From NCBI RefSeq assembly GCF_022458985.1, contig NC_061770.1:37925599-37989598 (forward strand): a DNA stretch of 64,000 nt, written 5' to 3'. This DNA is from Mugil cephalus. Taxonomy: Eukaryota > Chordata > Actinopteri > Mugiliformes > Mugilidae. Positions 14,201 through 24,600 of this stretch are shown in pieces; within the stretch, counting starts at the first letter, position 1; each line of letters opens with the position of its first letter. The notes under the pieces are model-generated. The model was not told the origin of the DNA. It saw only the letters and a program-made list of their open reading frames with translations, and did not search any database. The position numbers and the translations under genes are program-made.

Positions 14201-14805
14201 CGTCTCAAGCTTCGATTCAGGTCGAGCGCACAGAAATTTCCCCCCCCCTCTTCCATTTTGTTTAGTCAAACGTTATGCCTGAACCGCTGTGTACAGCGAA
14301 TGTCAAATATCCAAGAGGAGTAAACTAAACACAGTTACATTTCTGAGCAGAAGAGGGCTGTAAAATAAGCTCCAAGCCAACGCGGCGATGTGACCGACAT
14401 AGTGACGTGATGGTTTTTTCCACAGCCCAGCGAGATCCCCGTCTAAAATAAACAGCCTGCCCGTTTGAAAAGTGGAAACACTTGGTGCCTGTGACCGACT
14501 TGTCATGCTGCTGTTTCGCTTCTGTTTACAGGCACAGTGCCATCTTTTGTCCCGTCATACCAGACCCTTCCACCATATTCAAGGAAATGATGAATGGAAA
14601 CAGAGACCTTAAGGTAGGTTTATTTTAAGAGAAATTCAAAAAAATATCCATGCGATACACACCTGCTTTATCAGTCTCCTGAAACACTGTTTGTTTTATT
14701 TATTTTCAGCCTCCAGGGAATCTGTACTTGCCGGTGCCAGAACCCATCGAAAAGTGCAGCGTCGCTCTTGTATCTGAAGGAGCGAACGGCCAGAAAAACT
14801 CCTGA
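3581..14805 (+). CDS. il13ra1: Type I cytokine receptor alpha chain, IL-13 receptor alpha-1-like
   Basis: Ten exons join in frame to 393 residues; the ATG has A at -3. This is a single-pass surface receptor: signal peptide (about 1-24), three fibronectin-III-like domains (D1 about 25-127, D2 127-208, D3 208-302), one membrane helix (about 311-333) and a tail of about 60 residues. D1 shows VNVTWEW then KNCSM, and D2 has the family pattern C-x8-C-x-W (FKC...NCSW). The tail carries box1 PVIPDP followed by IFKEM, closely matching the mammalian IL13RA1 tail (PPIPDP..IFKEM), where box1 binds a JAK kinase. At least eight N-glycosylation sites are present. Known family role: with IL-4R alpha it forms the type II IL-4/IL-13 receptor and signals through STAT6. 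Oddities are the lost WSXWS motif and a tail containing only one tyrosine away from the membrane. The alternative is another alpha chain of the IL-5/GM-CSF receptor group. I am sure of the family and fairly sure of the orthology. Confidence 0.85.
4830..4981 (+). CDS. il13ra1: il13ra1-like exon 2: first half of D1
   Basis: Encodes about residues 25-75, including PFQVNVTWEWKKP and LPKNCSMSF, which align with the IL13RA1 D1 motif CTVIWTWNPP...SNCSL. The donor is AAG|GTGAGA, phase 0. The acceptor after TTATAG at 4829 has a weak pyrimidine tract. A second in-frame acceptor after GAACCAG at 4850 would remove seven residues, so the 5' edge is uncertain. Confidence 0.8.
5799..5952 (+). CDS. il13ra1: il13ra1-like exon 3: second half of D1
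   Basis: Encodes residues 76-126, including WNFTIKKQACDGWTES. The acceptor follows a long T tract and TTTTTTCAG; the donor is CATG|GTAAGA, phase 1. Confidence 0.85.
6938..6970. repeat. Perfect short inverted repeat
   Basis: The 14-base arm AACTCCTCTGAAGT and its exact reverse complement are separated by five bases (AATTA), inside intron 3 of the first receptor gene. As RNA or single-stranded DNA it would form a tight hairpin. Origin unknown. Confidence 0.85.
7850..8260 (-). repeat. LINE-3'-end-like repeat, copy 2
   Basis: Shares the ordered words of the block near 1680-2000: TGATCCACGAGGGAAATTAC, CACAGTAGCTT, then an A-rich stretch, ATTAGCAT and a GTATGGATCA...CATGGTGTTT segment. It lies inside intron 3 of the first receptor. 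Family unresolved. Confidence 0.5.
8410..9172 (+). mobile_element. Internally deleted hAT-like DNA transposon
   Basis: Both ends are rich in TATCGAT words: GGATCGATACCAGTGATCGA near 8454-8473 on the left and GGTATCGGATCGATACC near 9132 on the right, the latter palindromic. Inside, codons 8723-8779 read DSLLWRKLNESTFPPLSKF. This resembles the start of the hAT C-terminal dimerisation domain (usual form: W-x3-N-x3-FP-x-L), after which the frame runs into unrelated sequence. It appears to be a dead, largely deleted copy within intron 3. Confidence 0.65.
9530..9629 (+). CDS. il13ra1: il13ra1-like exon 4: first half of D2
   Basis: Encodes residues 127-159, including DFKCYIEPNKLNCSW, the C-x8-C-x-W signature of the cytokine receptor homology region. 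The acceptor is TCTGTGCAG; the donor is TACAG|GTGAGA, phase 2. The length of 100 bases is identical to exon 4 of the paralogue. Confidence 0.9.
9794..9936 (+). CDS. il13ra1: il13ra1-like exon 5: second half of D2
   Basis: Encodes residues 160-207, from YCGHDKMKQC to TTFKPRL, with RSCHLDYDFLKVIAVC matching the GC-F/H-L strand of alpha-chain D2 domains. The donor CTAG|GTTGGT is weak but is the only one that keeps frame with exon 6. Confidence 0.8.
10045..10175 (+). CDS. il13ra1: il13ra1-like exon 6: first half of D3
   Basis: Encodes residues 208-251. The inter-domain linker VIPVPPLRIKV matches the (V/I)KP-x-PP hinge before D3 in mammalian alpha chains, followed by QLQFDFPQ and NYDVNYTECG. The acceptor is CGCCTCAG; the donor is AGA|GTAAGT, phase 0. 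Confidence 0.88.
10281..10431 (+). CDS. il13ra1: il13ra1-like exon 7: second half of D3, degenerate WSXWS
   Basis: Encodes residues 252-301, including ESCRYDFNYTVKSVSYC. At the place where relatives carry WSXWS the sequence is DIFADSSKTV, so both tryptophans are missing. The acceptor is TTATTTCAG; the donor is TACG|GTAAAT, phase 1. Confidence 0.88.
11219..11282. repeat. (AT)n microsatellite
   Basis: About 30 AT units with one ACAT interruption, in intron 7 of the first receptor gene. Confidence 0.95.
11629..11728 (+). CDS. il13ra1: il13ra1-like exon 8: transmembrane segment
   Basis: Encodes residues 302-334: a short juxtamembrane stem (GTNIPPDE), then a hydrophobic helix TVVAIILPIILCACVILSCY capped by CVRR. 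The donor is AGGAG|GTATGC, phase 2. The 100-base length matches exon 8 of the paralogue. Confidence 0.9.
11849..11930 (+). repeat. hAT-like 'GGTCTTCAA' repeat fragment
   Basis: Left end only of a family found about ten times in the window (CAGGGGTCTT..., TTTTCAGGCC, GGAGAGATTAAGTAGG). The terminal CAGGGGTC...-type sequence is typical of non-autonomous hAT elements. Confidence 0.55.
13088..13155. repeat. Short 'GGGGTCCGCGGAG' repeat
   Basis: The words CCCCTAGGGGGTCCGCGGAG and CTGCAGGGGGG recur at 31077-31110. This is a short terminal fragment of a non-autonomous DNA element in intron 8. Confidence 0.5.
14532..14613 (+). CDS. il13ra1: il13ra1-like exon 9: box1
   Basis: Encodes residues 335-362, including FCPVIPDPSTIFKEMMNGN. 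The proline-rich PVIPDP plus IFKEM is the JAK-binding box1 and the strongest single match to IL13RA1. The acceptor is GTTTACAG; the donor is AAG|GTAGGT, phase 0. Confidence 0.92.
14710..14805 (+). CDS. il13ra1: il13ra1-like exon 10: C-terminal tail and stop
   Basis: Encodes residues 363-393, then TGA at 14803-14805. It contains LYLPVPEPIEKCSVALV, which parallels LYVPTEDVESCNISLV in the paralogue. Y368 is the only cytoplasmic tyrosine away from the membrane. Confidence 0.88.
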   Translation, partial: PPGNLYLPVPEPIEKCSVALVSEGANGQKNS

Positions 14806-15760
14806 CATGTCCTGGTTCCACGGTGAAGCCTGCAGGACAGATGGACTTCCACTCTGGGCAAACGCATCAGGAACATTTACGGACGGACGGAAAAGCTGTG
14901 TTTCACTGACCCCTAGTGGTCGAAGTGAGAAGTGCGCTGAAAATTGCAAAACAAAACAGAAAGCTTTTTGTCCGCTCCAAGTTGCTCTTCGAGGCGGTGC
15001 TGACGCCACGGTCAGGATTAAAAGAAATGCACTGAATAATTCAGAATATCTGGAGCTACCTTGAAAACTTTGGACCTTGAATTGCAAACCGGACGAGAAG
15101 GCGCTGTGCGCGTGACCGGCCGGTTGAGTGACGAGGAGGGGTTCAGGATGTGCGTTTGATAAATGGACAAACAGAAACTGTGTTACCAGTCAAGAGATTT
15201 GGTAAATCCCTGGACATCTGCTGTTCGTTAATGAGAAATAAACTTATGAAGCTGTGGGAGCGAAAGCCAAAGCAAATACTTCGCAGCAACGCTGCACCAC
15301 TCCCACCACTCATTTTCTCTGGAGAAATTCTGAATATCTCATCTTTAAACGAAGCCTCGTTTAATTTTCCTCTGTTAAGGCATCATTAAAGCATGTAAGA
15401 GGGACCTAAGGTTTTATTGTCATTGTACAAGAACTTGCAAAGAAAATAAGGGTTCTACTAATATCCCATCGGTAGAAGTGACCAAAGGCAGACCACATAC
15501 CATCTTAAGGTGTCAGCAAATGAGAATCAGAATATTTACTGGTCTGCATGGACTTTGACATGACGTATTCTGGACACAAATATCTTGCACAATTTGGATG
15601 GAAGTAAAGGGGCTTTCTTACAAGACTCGGTGTATATTTCATGTCTGATTTAAAGTCTTGTGTGTGAAACTTTCATCCTTCCTGGAAACAGAACGGTGAT
15701 GGGAACTGTGTGAGCATCTGAGTGTATATTAAAATGTTTATTAAACTTATTTCACCATGA
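14806..15760 (+). other. Probable 3' UTR of the il13ra1-like gene
   Basis: The stretch after the stop has no further coding signal. Candidate poly(A) signals are AATAAA at 15237-15242 and two ATTAAA at 15728-15733 and 15740-15745, the last pair just before a T run. Which is used cannot be told from sequence. Confidence 0.4.
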
Positions 15761-15769
15761 TGATTTTTT

Positions 15770-17500
15770 TTTTTTTTTTTTTTTTAGAAAAAAATAATGA
15801 TTTGAATCCTCTGTTTGCTTTAAATGTATCAACACAACAAAAACCAACGTCATTGAGAATAAGAGGTCAGACATATGTGGACATTAAGTAGAAAATAAAT
15901 ATATAAATATGCAGTGATGCAACAAATAACATCAACAATAGCATCAAAACTTGGCGTAAGCACCCACCACACAGAACTAAATAAAATAAAACTAAATCAT
16001 TCATGTGATGGAGGATACACTAATACAAAAGTAGACAAAATGTTTGGTCCCATTAAAGGAAGATGAACCCACTAAAATAACTTGAACCTTGAAAAGTAGT
16101 AATAAATAGAAATTTACTGAAAATTAACTAATGGAAATCAGACTTTTAAATTACGATTTAACATAACAATTTAAAAACTAATAATGAAACTAGCCTGCAC
16201 AAAAAAATGATGGTACCTGTAACTTAGCATTTTGTTGCACAGTCAAATATTTTCTGTGACTCTCAAGAGACTTCTGCTCCTATTTGTATGTGTTTGCAAT
16301 CAAACTGTTCCAGCTGTTTCTGATTTGAAAGGTTCCTTCTCCTGAGTGCGTCCTCCAACAGATGTTGGACGGGATTTAGGTCAGGACTCGTGCAAACCTG
16401 CTTCAGAATAGCCCAGTGTCTTGTTCTTGGCCATTCTTGGGTTGTTTTTTAGCTGTATTTAGTCACCTGCAGCTGAGACCAAGCTTGGTGTTACTGGGTA
16501 GCGCCCCCTGTGCCTCACGCCCCAAAACACAACCGAGCCTCCCCCATGTTTCCAAAGAACATTCTCTCAGAAGCTTGTAGACTTGTAGTCTTTTACGGTT
16601 TCCTTTCAACAATGGCCGTGGTCTTTGGCCGTGTCCCACGTTTCCACGTTTACTTCCTCCCTTCTCTTTAATTTCTCACCCATCCTCACCCAGAGAGGTT
16701 GGCTACAGTCCAGTGGACCTTAAACGTCTGAATAACATGAGCAGCTGTAGCCGCGGGAACATCAAGCTGCTCAGAGATGGTTTTACAGCAGCCTTTACCT
16801 TTAACACGCTAACCTATCATTTTCTCTGACTCTCTCCTAACACTTGCTAATTACTCATTTTTATGGGTACCATCATTTTTGTCCATGACAGTTTCATTAT
16901 TGTTATTATTATTTTAATTATCCTGTTGAACCACAATTCAAAAGCAATGTCTGATTTAATTAATTTTCAGTATTTTTTTTTAAATTTATTATTACTTTTG
17001 TCACTTTCAAGTTATTAAAGTGACCACTGGTTAGTACGAGCAATTCATTAAAAGCCTATAGTGACATATGGTTCATTGAGACACTTCGGTAGATTCAAAG
17101 AGACAGTTCATGCTTTTCTTGTAGTCGTTTTTCAAATATGTATTTGTTGGGACCTGAACATTACGCAGCATTTTGCAGTGTGGCACAAGCCTAGTCGTTG
17201 AGGTGTGCAAATGGTGAAAATGGTGCAAGAAAGACCGCAGATTACAGTGCGATACAGACTTGAAGGGGATGTGTGTTTATTTTTTTTTTTAAAGTGACAC
17301 TCTGGCTGGAAGTCTGTGGAGGAGGAGCTGCACGAATTCTAAGGAATGTTTGAATAACGTCAACCACCCCAAAAACAATTCCAGCTTAAGCGTAATGTGC
17401 GTGTTATAACAAGATAACAAGACCAGTGTCCATTTTAAATGTGACCTGGTTGTCATATCGATCTATGCCGTGTTTACAACAAAAAAAAAACGAGGCACCG
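15770..17500. other. Intergenic region between the two receptors
   Basis: AT-rich, with no exon seen. It holds the Tc1-like remnant at about 16178-16905. The rest shows nothing I can assign. Confidence 0.6.
16178..16905 (-). mobile_element. Tc1-like transposon remnant with terminal inverted repeats
   Basis: The ends are inverted copies carrying AATAATGAAACT and AAAATGATGGTACC. Read on the minus strand, 16335-16390 translates as SPDLNPVQHLLEDALRRRN, the conserved C-terminal stretch of Tc1 transposase with its catalytic glutamate, and upstream lies a GGGS-type block. The body is short (about 0.7 kb), frames are broken and the N-terminal DNA-binding part is not visible, so it is dead. Confidence 0.75.
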
Positions 17501-17520
17501 TGCCAACATAAGTTTCTATT

Positions 17521-17992
17521 ACAGGAAGTGTGACTTTGGTCCAGTACTTCCCGTCAGGAATACCTGCCCCCTTTCGCACAACAACAGCATTCCTCTCTTT
17601 GACTTTGTGTAAAACCCCGCTTTAAAGACCCCCCTTTTAAAACGGTGCCATTAAAGGGAGCTGTGCGTGGTCACCCTTAAACAGTACAGTGTATGGCAGC
17701 CCCCACCACCACCACCACCCAACCCCGTGGGGTGAGCCGACGTTGCGTGTTCAGCGCGTCTTCCTGAGAAAATAAGGAAGCTCTCCTCCCACTTCTTTCC
17801 GACCTCCAGTCGCTTGTCTCTCGCCCTTCGAAAGGAAACGAAAGCACGCAGAGCTCGTTTTTCTTCCTTTTTTACAAACTACTACTCGCCTGGGCACGAA
17901 CGGTCTCTTTCTCGGTTTTTTCCCCTCTCCCTGTCACCACAAGACGAAATAGTAATTTAAAAGGAAAAGAAAAGGAGGAGAAAAAGAAGACG
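17521..17992 (+). promoter_or_regulatory. Probable promoter/5' UTR of second receptor: ETS, STAT-type and IRF-type sites
   Basis: Within 472 bases of the start codon lie ACAGGAAGTG (17521-17530, ETS core), TTCCTGAGAA (17761-17770, TTC-N4-GAA, the spacing STAT6 prefers) and GAAAGGAAACGAAAG (17830-17844, overlapping AANNGAAA cores of IRF factors). No TATA box is seen. In mammals IL13RA2 is induced through STAT6, so the mix is plausible, but each site is short and could occur by chance. Confidence 0.4.
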
Positions 17993-18065
17993 ATGAACTT
18001 GATGTTTTTAAGTTTGGACTTGCTCGTTGTGAGCTGCCTGTTTGTAACAGTGGAACCCATCACAG
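17993..18065 (+). CDS. il13ra2: il13ra2-like exon 1: signal peptide
   Basis: Encodes residues 1-24, MNLMFLSLDLLVVSCLFVTV then EPIT: a hydrophobic signal sequence. The donor is ACAG|GTGAGA, phase 1. Length 73, as in the upstream paralogue. Confidence 0.88.
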
Positions 18066-21000
18066 GTGAGACTTTTTTTTTAGTGTTGTGAAGGTATTTA
18101 CCGTCTTTACTTACGTCGTTGTTGTAGTAAAGTGTCTTTTACGACTTTTACCGTGGAAATAGTCCATCGTTTTTTTTTTGTTTTTTTGTTTTTTTTTTTT
18201 TTTTTTATACCACGGATCTAACTTTTTTTCTGTTTTACCATGGATGTAGTCTTTTTTTATTCGTTTTTCCATGGATTTAGCCTACGTGACTCGGTCTCCC
18301 AGTTGTGACGTCATGGTTTTCGTGCGTGAGCCGCATTTTTTTTATTTATTTTTTTTGGCTCAGGAAGGAAAAGTTTTCGGGTGGGAATGTTTAATTTGGA
18401 TGTGTTTCTATCCCTACAACAACAATAACGAAACGTAGCCGTTCCCGAGCTTTTACCGTTTTTTTTCTTTTTAAAGGTACTGATATGGTTTTCAGATCCT
18501 CCCCAAAGGTGATGTGAGGTGATGCCGTTGTGTTGGTTTTCCTGTCTGCAAAGGGCTCAGGGGAATGTGTTAATAATCTAAAGCAGGGCTGTCGGATCGG
18601 TACCAAAGAATAATGAACTCTAAGAAAAACTCCAGACTTTTTCCATTTGTTTTAGTGCAAAGAAGAACAAGTAAATTAGGAGAATGTTTACATTTAATAA
18701 AGTATCCTATTTAAAAAAAAAAAAAGGTCCTATAGGTGAAGTTTGGGCACATTGCTGCCAGCTGTTTAGTCCTGGGTCTCAGAAACGTGTTCTGTCCACT
18801 TCTCAGACTAAAACAGTCTAATTTTTGTACTTTGCAAATTGACACCATGGACCAGATTGGACCCAGTGGGGCCTGTTTTTCTGTCTGCAGGCCATATGTT
18901 TGACACCTGAGATATAAAGGAAGATAATTTAAATTATGACAAGGAAGGTTAATTTGCCTGGTTACATTTATGACCCTTAAAATAGGGACATACGAACAGA
19001 AAAGAATAGAATAGAATAGAAAAGAACACCCTTTATTGTCATTATACAGTGTACAATGAGATATCACAGCTTGTCCTTTCAGTATGTACAAAATAGTGCA
19101 AGGAATGTATTATTTACAAGATTTACAAGCTAAAATGCTAATACTAAAAAAATAAATAAATAAAATAAAATATACAAAATTGCAAAAGTATATATCGTTT
19201 TGGTAAACAGGTATTGCACAAGGTTTGTCGAATAAGATGTGTTTCGTAAACTCCTGGGTGTGTTATTCTCCACTTTAAGCCCATGTTGACTTTAAAGCAT
19301 AAACTTGAATGTGTTAACGGCTAAAATAACACAAAAAATATCACGGCAGATTTTTCCGATTAATCTATAAATTATTTTCCGCGATTAATCTTTTGACTAT
19401 TTGCCAACTATTAGTCACATAATCCTTTGGTACTGCGCTAAATAGTTAACATGTCTTCCTCTCTTAGACTGAACAGAATCAGAAAACATTGTAAAACGGC
19501 GTTTTAAGTTCAGAATTAAACTCCAGTAGAATTATACAAAGAAAAGATTACGTGTATGAACTAAGAGGCTGATCTGTTCCCATAGTAGTCCATTCACTTC
19601 ATACATTAAACATTGGTCAACATGTTTCATTTCGACCAAGGGTCTTCAATGCTTTTCAGGTCAAGGACCTCCAAACTGATGGAGAGATTAAGTAGGGACC
19701 CCCGCCCTATGTATACAGGGCTTGACATGTTTACGTTAGTAGCCACTCGACATTTTCACTAGACGCATTTTTGTTGGTGGTGAATTATGTTCCTCATTGC
19801 AGCGTTTGTTTGAGTCCTGTCCCTATCTGATACAGATGCAAAAGCCCCAAAGAATATTTTTTAAAAAAAACTTATGTTTTAAATGTAAATGAACCTCAGA
19901 CACACATACAACAAACATACATACATATATATATATATAAAAAATGTCTAATCAACCAAAGATTTTGCAGACCCCCTGTTGAAGACCTATGATTTACAGT
20001 GTGGCACTGCCCTAACCCGTGCTTAAATAACTGTGCTAAATGTGGTAAATGCACTTTACAATCTTGGGAAAATAAACAGATAATGGGATTCTTGGCACAT
20101 TAGTTTATTCACCAGAATCAACACTGAGGACATAACTGCTGCCTATTTCCTTATATGACCGTGTGAACTGTTATAAGCCTATTGTCGGCTGCAGACAAGA
20201 ACTCTTTTCAAGATTTATACATGGAGCTGCACTAAAATCGCATGATATGAGATTTCTGTCTCTTCTCTTTCTTCCCTGTAGGAGAAGTCTTCACTCCGCA
20301 AAATGTGTCCATACTGTGGGTTGATGATTTTCACCCAAAGTTGTCCTGGGAACCACCACCACAGTATCCAGTGCCAAACCAGTGCCAATATAATTTGAAT
20401 GTTTCCACTGATGAAAATGGGACTGACAGACAGACATATGTATGTGTCTATCTATATATATATATTTTTTTTTTTTTTTAAATCTCACATCTTTAAATCA
20501 CACTTTCATGTTTTTGCAGTTATTTTTTTCTTCTTGTTGTTGTCTTGTTTCTTATTGTATTACATCAACAAATAAAATGTCCAAAAAAATTGTGGCCAAA
20601 ATAGTTGCCCTGAACTTGGCCACAAGCTCAGTCACTCCTCAAATATAACAATTTCGTGGAAAAAAGGATCACATCTGAACGCAGGAAATCTCTCAATATT
20701 TTTACTCACTGGGAATTACTTGGATGTGATTTATTGTTTCACTAATTTTTTTTTCTGTTTCTCTGTTATTGGTGCCTTTAGAAAAAGGTGTCATCTCCAT
20801 GGACAGAATACTTTACCATGAAGGGATTTTTGAAGTTTTCTCTTAAAGCTCTTTGTAACAATACAGAGGGCAAGCCAGTGGTTGTCAGAGTCAACTACAC
20901 AGGTAGATCATTTTATTTCATCAATACTCTTAATTAGTAAAAAAAAAAAAAAAATGAAACAGCCTTTTGGTTGTAGCTTTTTGTAATGAAAAATGTCCAC

Positions 21001-21576
21001 TTGTGTGTTTAAGAATATGTCTTTGTGTGTTTTTATTCCTTTCAGATCTGGTGAAGAATTTTGAGTGCTACAGCGACAGCAGGAAACACGCTTTCTGCTC
21101 CTGGTCCTCAGCAAGTCCGGCTAAAGATCTACGTTTTTACTACCAGTATGTGCTTTTTCCATATATTGTGTTTCCTATGTGAATGGACGAGTGGGTGACT
21201 GGGTGTAAGGACTTCAGAAACACGAGGAAAACACGAGGCCCTTGGGAACTGAAATTAAAATTTTCTCAGACACACGCCCGTAAATGTACCACATGATCAC
21301 ACGCTGACCAACCGTCCGCCTGTGCCGTTTCAGCAGACGTCAGCAAACATGTCACAACCCGTGAACTCTGACCTTAAGAACATTTCCACTTACAGGGTGG
21401 TACACCAAGCATGGCCCACCAAGAGAAGGGCCATGCACACAGACCTTTCTCACGAGCATGGTGAGCACAACTCGGTTTGAAGCAGTAGAGATCAACCGAT
21501 CGGGCTGATATTTCCGTTTTTTACTGGTATTGTATACGTATACTGTATGAATATATATATACCTATGTGTGTACAC

Positions 21577-21608
<32 letters not shown>

Positions 21609-24600
21609 TTATTTTTTTCCCCTTGGCAACTTTTACAGACAGGCGCATCCTCAGGAAGCCCTGTGTGTGCTGGAGATGCTGTGGACCCATGCAGCCCATA
21701 CATTAGCCCTACCCAACTAGCAGAGTGTGCGCAGCTTGATGCTGGAAAATGAGACTTGTAACACTGTGTAATTTTTATCATATAAATGGAGGGAGAAAAG
21801 GCAGTATCAGCTCAGGAAAGTTGCACGTATCGGCCATCAGTCGATCTCTAATAGATGGTATGAAGATGAACAGCTCTTCAAAAGTGAAGCCAAAGCAGGC
21901 CCTGGTGTCTGGGCTCCACCTCCTTCATGTTGGTAGATGTAATATTGTAATATAATACAATAATATGGGGCAGCACAGCGGCTTGGTGGTTATCGCTGAT
22001 GCCTCCTACTGAGTCCCGTTTGCGTGGGTTTTTTTCCTCCCACCTTCAAAGACATGCTCGTTAGGCTAATTGGTGACTCTTAATTGACCCTAGGTGTGCG
22101 TGTGAGTGCAAATGGTTGTTTGTCTCTGTGTTAGCCCTGCGATAGGCTGGCGACCTGTCCAGGGTGTACCCTGCCTCTCTTCCGATGCCAGCTGGGATAA
22201 GCTCCAGCAACCCCCATGACCCTAGTGAGGATTAAACAAAAACACTGCAATGTTTTGGGGGTCTCCATAATGGGGCCCCCAAGGTACCTCTTGCCCCAGG
22301 CCCCCAGAGTGTCTTGAAACAGCTCTGTACGTAGCTAATATAAGGCTGATGCATTTTCTTTTGGGTACGTTTTTTTTTTAGTTGGTTGTTTGATGCTATG
22401 ACATACTGCCAACGACCAGTTGCCATGCCAACAGCTTCGTAAAGCATTCCCGTGGGACCGTAAGAGATGTGGAAATTAAAAAACAAGTAGAGTGTATAAT
22501 CCAACATCTCATCTTAACTGGTGGAGGTAGAACAGAGCGTAGTATTAATAAAAATGAAAACATGAGTGAGTCTGGAGGAAGTGTGATCGGGTCATCGATA
22601 TCGTGGCTCCGCACTGATCAGACTCTGGCACCAAAGTCACAAGATGGCGCCGCCCGTATCCCCGGGAAAATGACGTCAGTTTGGCTAATGCAAGATCCAT
22701 ATTTATATACAGTCTATGGTTTGAAGGCATTGTTTTTTATTTTTTCTGTGTGCTAAACCAATCAATGTCTGTTGCCTCATGAGAATGGTTTTAAACTTTT
22801 CGTCTCTCACAAAGAGTAGGCATATCTTTTTTTTACTTTTCACTAGGCCTGAGCAGTCTGAGCAGATGTTGGTTTATTTAAACATGTCCTTTCATTCTCT
22901 TAATTTGTAGGAGTACTCTATGGCATTATAGTAACCCACAATTTTTTTTTCATGTTCCCAAGGTGTCCTGATGATAATTGCAATCTGACTGAATTACAAG
23001 AATGCTCGAGGTATAATTACACTGATGGCGTGAGGACTGGCTGTCATCTGGACACGGAGACCCATTGCCACATTGACATGTTGTTAAATGGAACATTGGA
23101 CAACAAACCTGTCAGGAACACCTTTAAGAAACTGCTCACAGAGAAGGGTACGTATATGTAGTGGACTGGTCAGTGTAAATTTAGTAGCAAAACTACTATT
23201 CAGGAAACATTCTGTTGAAATATGCTGCACTTCCCCTTCACTGTCTTATAATAAAAGGTCTTCTTTTTCTTGTCCCTTCTTGGAAATGTCTGTGTTCGTG
23301 CATGCATGTCTGTTTTATGGCACAATTTGAGGGAGTTAGTCCATCTTTTCTTTGTCTTCTTCTGAACAGTGAGACCACCCCCCCTTATGTGGACAGTCAC
23401 AAAAAGTGTGGATAAATTCAACCTTAATTGGACTCCTCCTGACCTCATCAATCTAGAGTCCTGGAAATTTATCATAAATTACACTGTGTGTGATAAGAAC
23501 AAGGTAAGACTCAGCAATACAATGTTTGGCTTTGAACTTTGAAAAGTGTTCTTGTTCGTCACACAGTGGATGTTCTTTGGATGGAAGCCTAGGCTGGTTG
23601 TCCCCAACTTTAGAAAGCCCATGCCAGGGCGTTGGAAATGAGAATCCAGCCATTTTTTGTAGGGGCACAAATTCTGCACAGCGTCCAGTTTGGTGACCTC
23701 AGGACTGCTTTGCTGCTGTGCAGATGACACTGCTGGCTTAAGTAGGTTGTGATGTTCAGACTTGACAGGAACTGTTTACAAGATTGATGTGAGGAATGAA
23801 GATTATGATGGTCAAATCTTAAGAGAAGTTCACGGTGCTCTGGCAGAAAGCAGATGTTTTCCCCAGGCAGATGTTGTAGGCAGTTGCTTCCTCCCAAGGG
23901 TGGGAGTTCAAATATCTCCGATTAGGGTTTGGACTCAATTAAAAAAAAATGTATCTAATTAATTAATTCGATTAATCTTGATTAATCTCATTTTAATCGC
24001 ATAACAATTTGACAAAAAAAAAAAAAATAACCAAAAAAAATAAATATATATTTAAATGGATTTTAATGGACAACAAATGTCCATTAAAATGTTCAAATGT
24101 TCTAAACAACAAACAACAAAATGGTTGAATAAGAAATAGAAAATATTGCTGGGCAAAATTGTACAGACCTAAAGTTAAAGTTGCATTTTAAGTACTTTTT
24201 CAGAACAGTATTGACTTTAGATGGTAAAACGATAACAACAACTAGCCGTTAGCCGAGCTGTGATGTGCGCATCAGTGTAATCAGTGTACCAGGGAATTGT
24301 GACAAACATTCAGTGTTGTGTGGAACGCAAACAGCAGTTGAATGTGTTAAATGTGTGCGTGATGATTCAGTGTTTTGCTGGTAAACTTCTGGACTTGGTG
24401 TACACAATATTATATGTAACAAGCTTCCCGACTTTAGTGATCCTCTGGTGATTCTCCTTTGCTTTATTGATGTATTCTTGTACTCCTCTCTAAAATATTT
24501 ATTTCCCATTGTCTTCCAGACAATAGAGATACACGGGAAACGATCATACGACCTGGAGGTTACCCCTCACTGTCCACACCGCATAGCCTTGAAAGCATGG

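Larger units (their letters stand above)
21146..22962 (+). other. Intron 4 of il13ra2-like gene
   Basis: It contains a (TA)n/(TG)n tract at 21575-21609, an L2/SINE-like block at 21961-22245 and a fish repeat end at about 22560-22716. No exon is seen. Confidence 0.6.

Noticed and set aside
23875..23925. GGGAGTTCAAATATCTCC resembling a tRNA T arm
   Set aside because: No acceptor, D or anticodon stem can be drawn around it.
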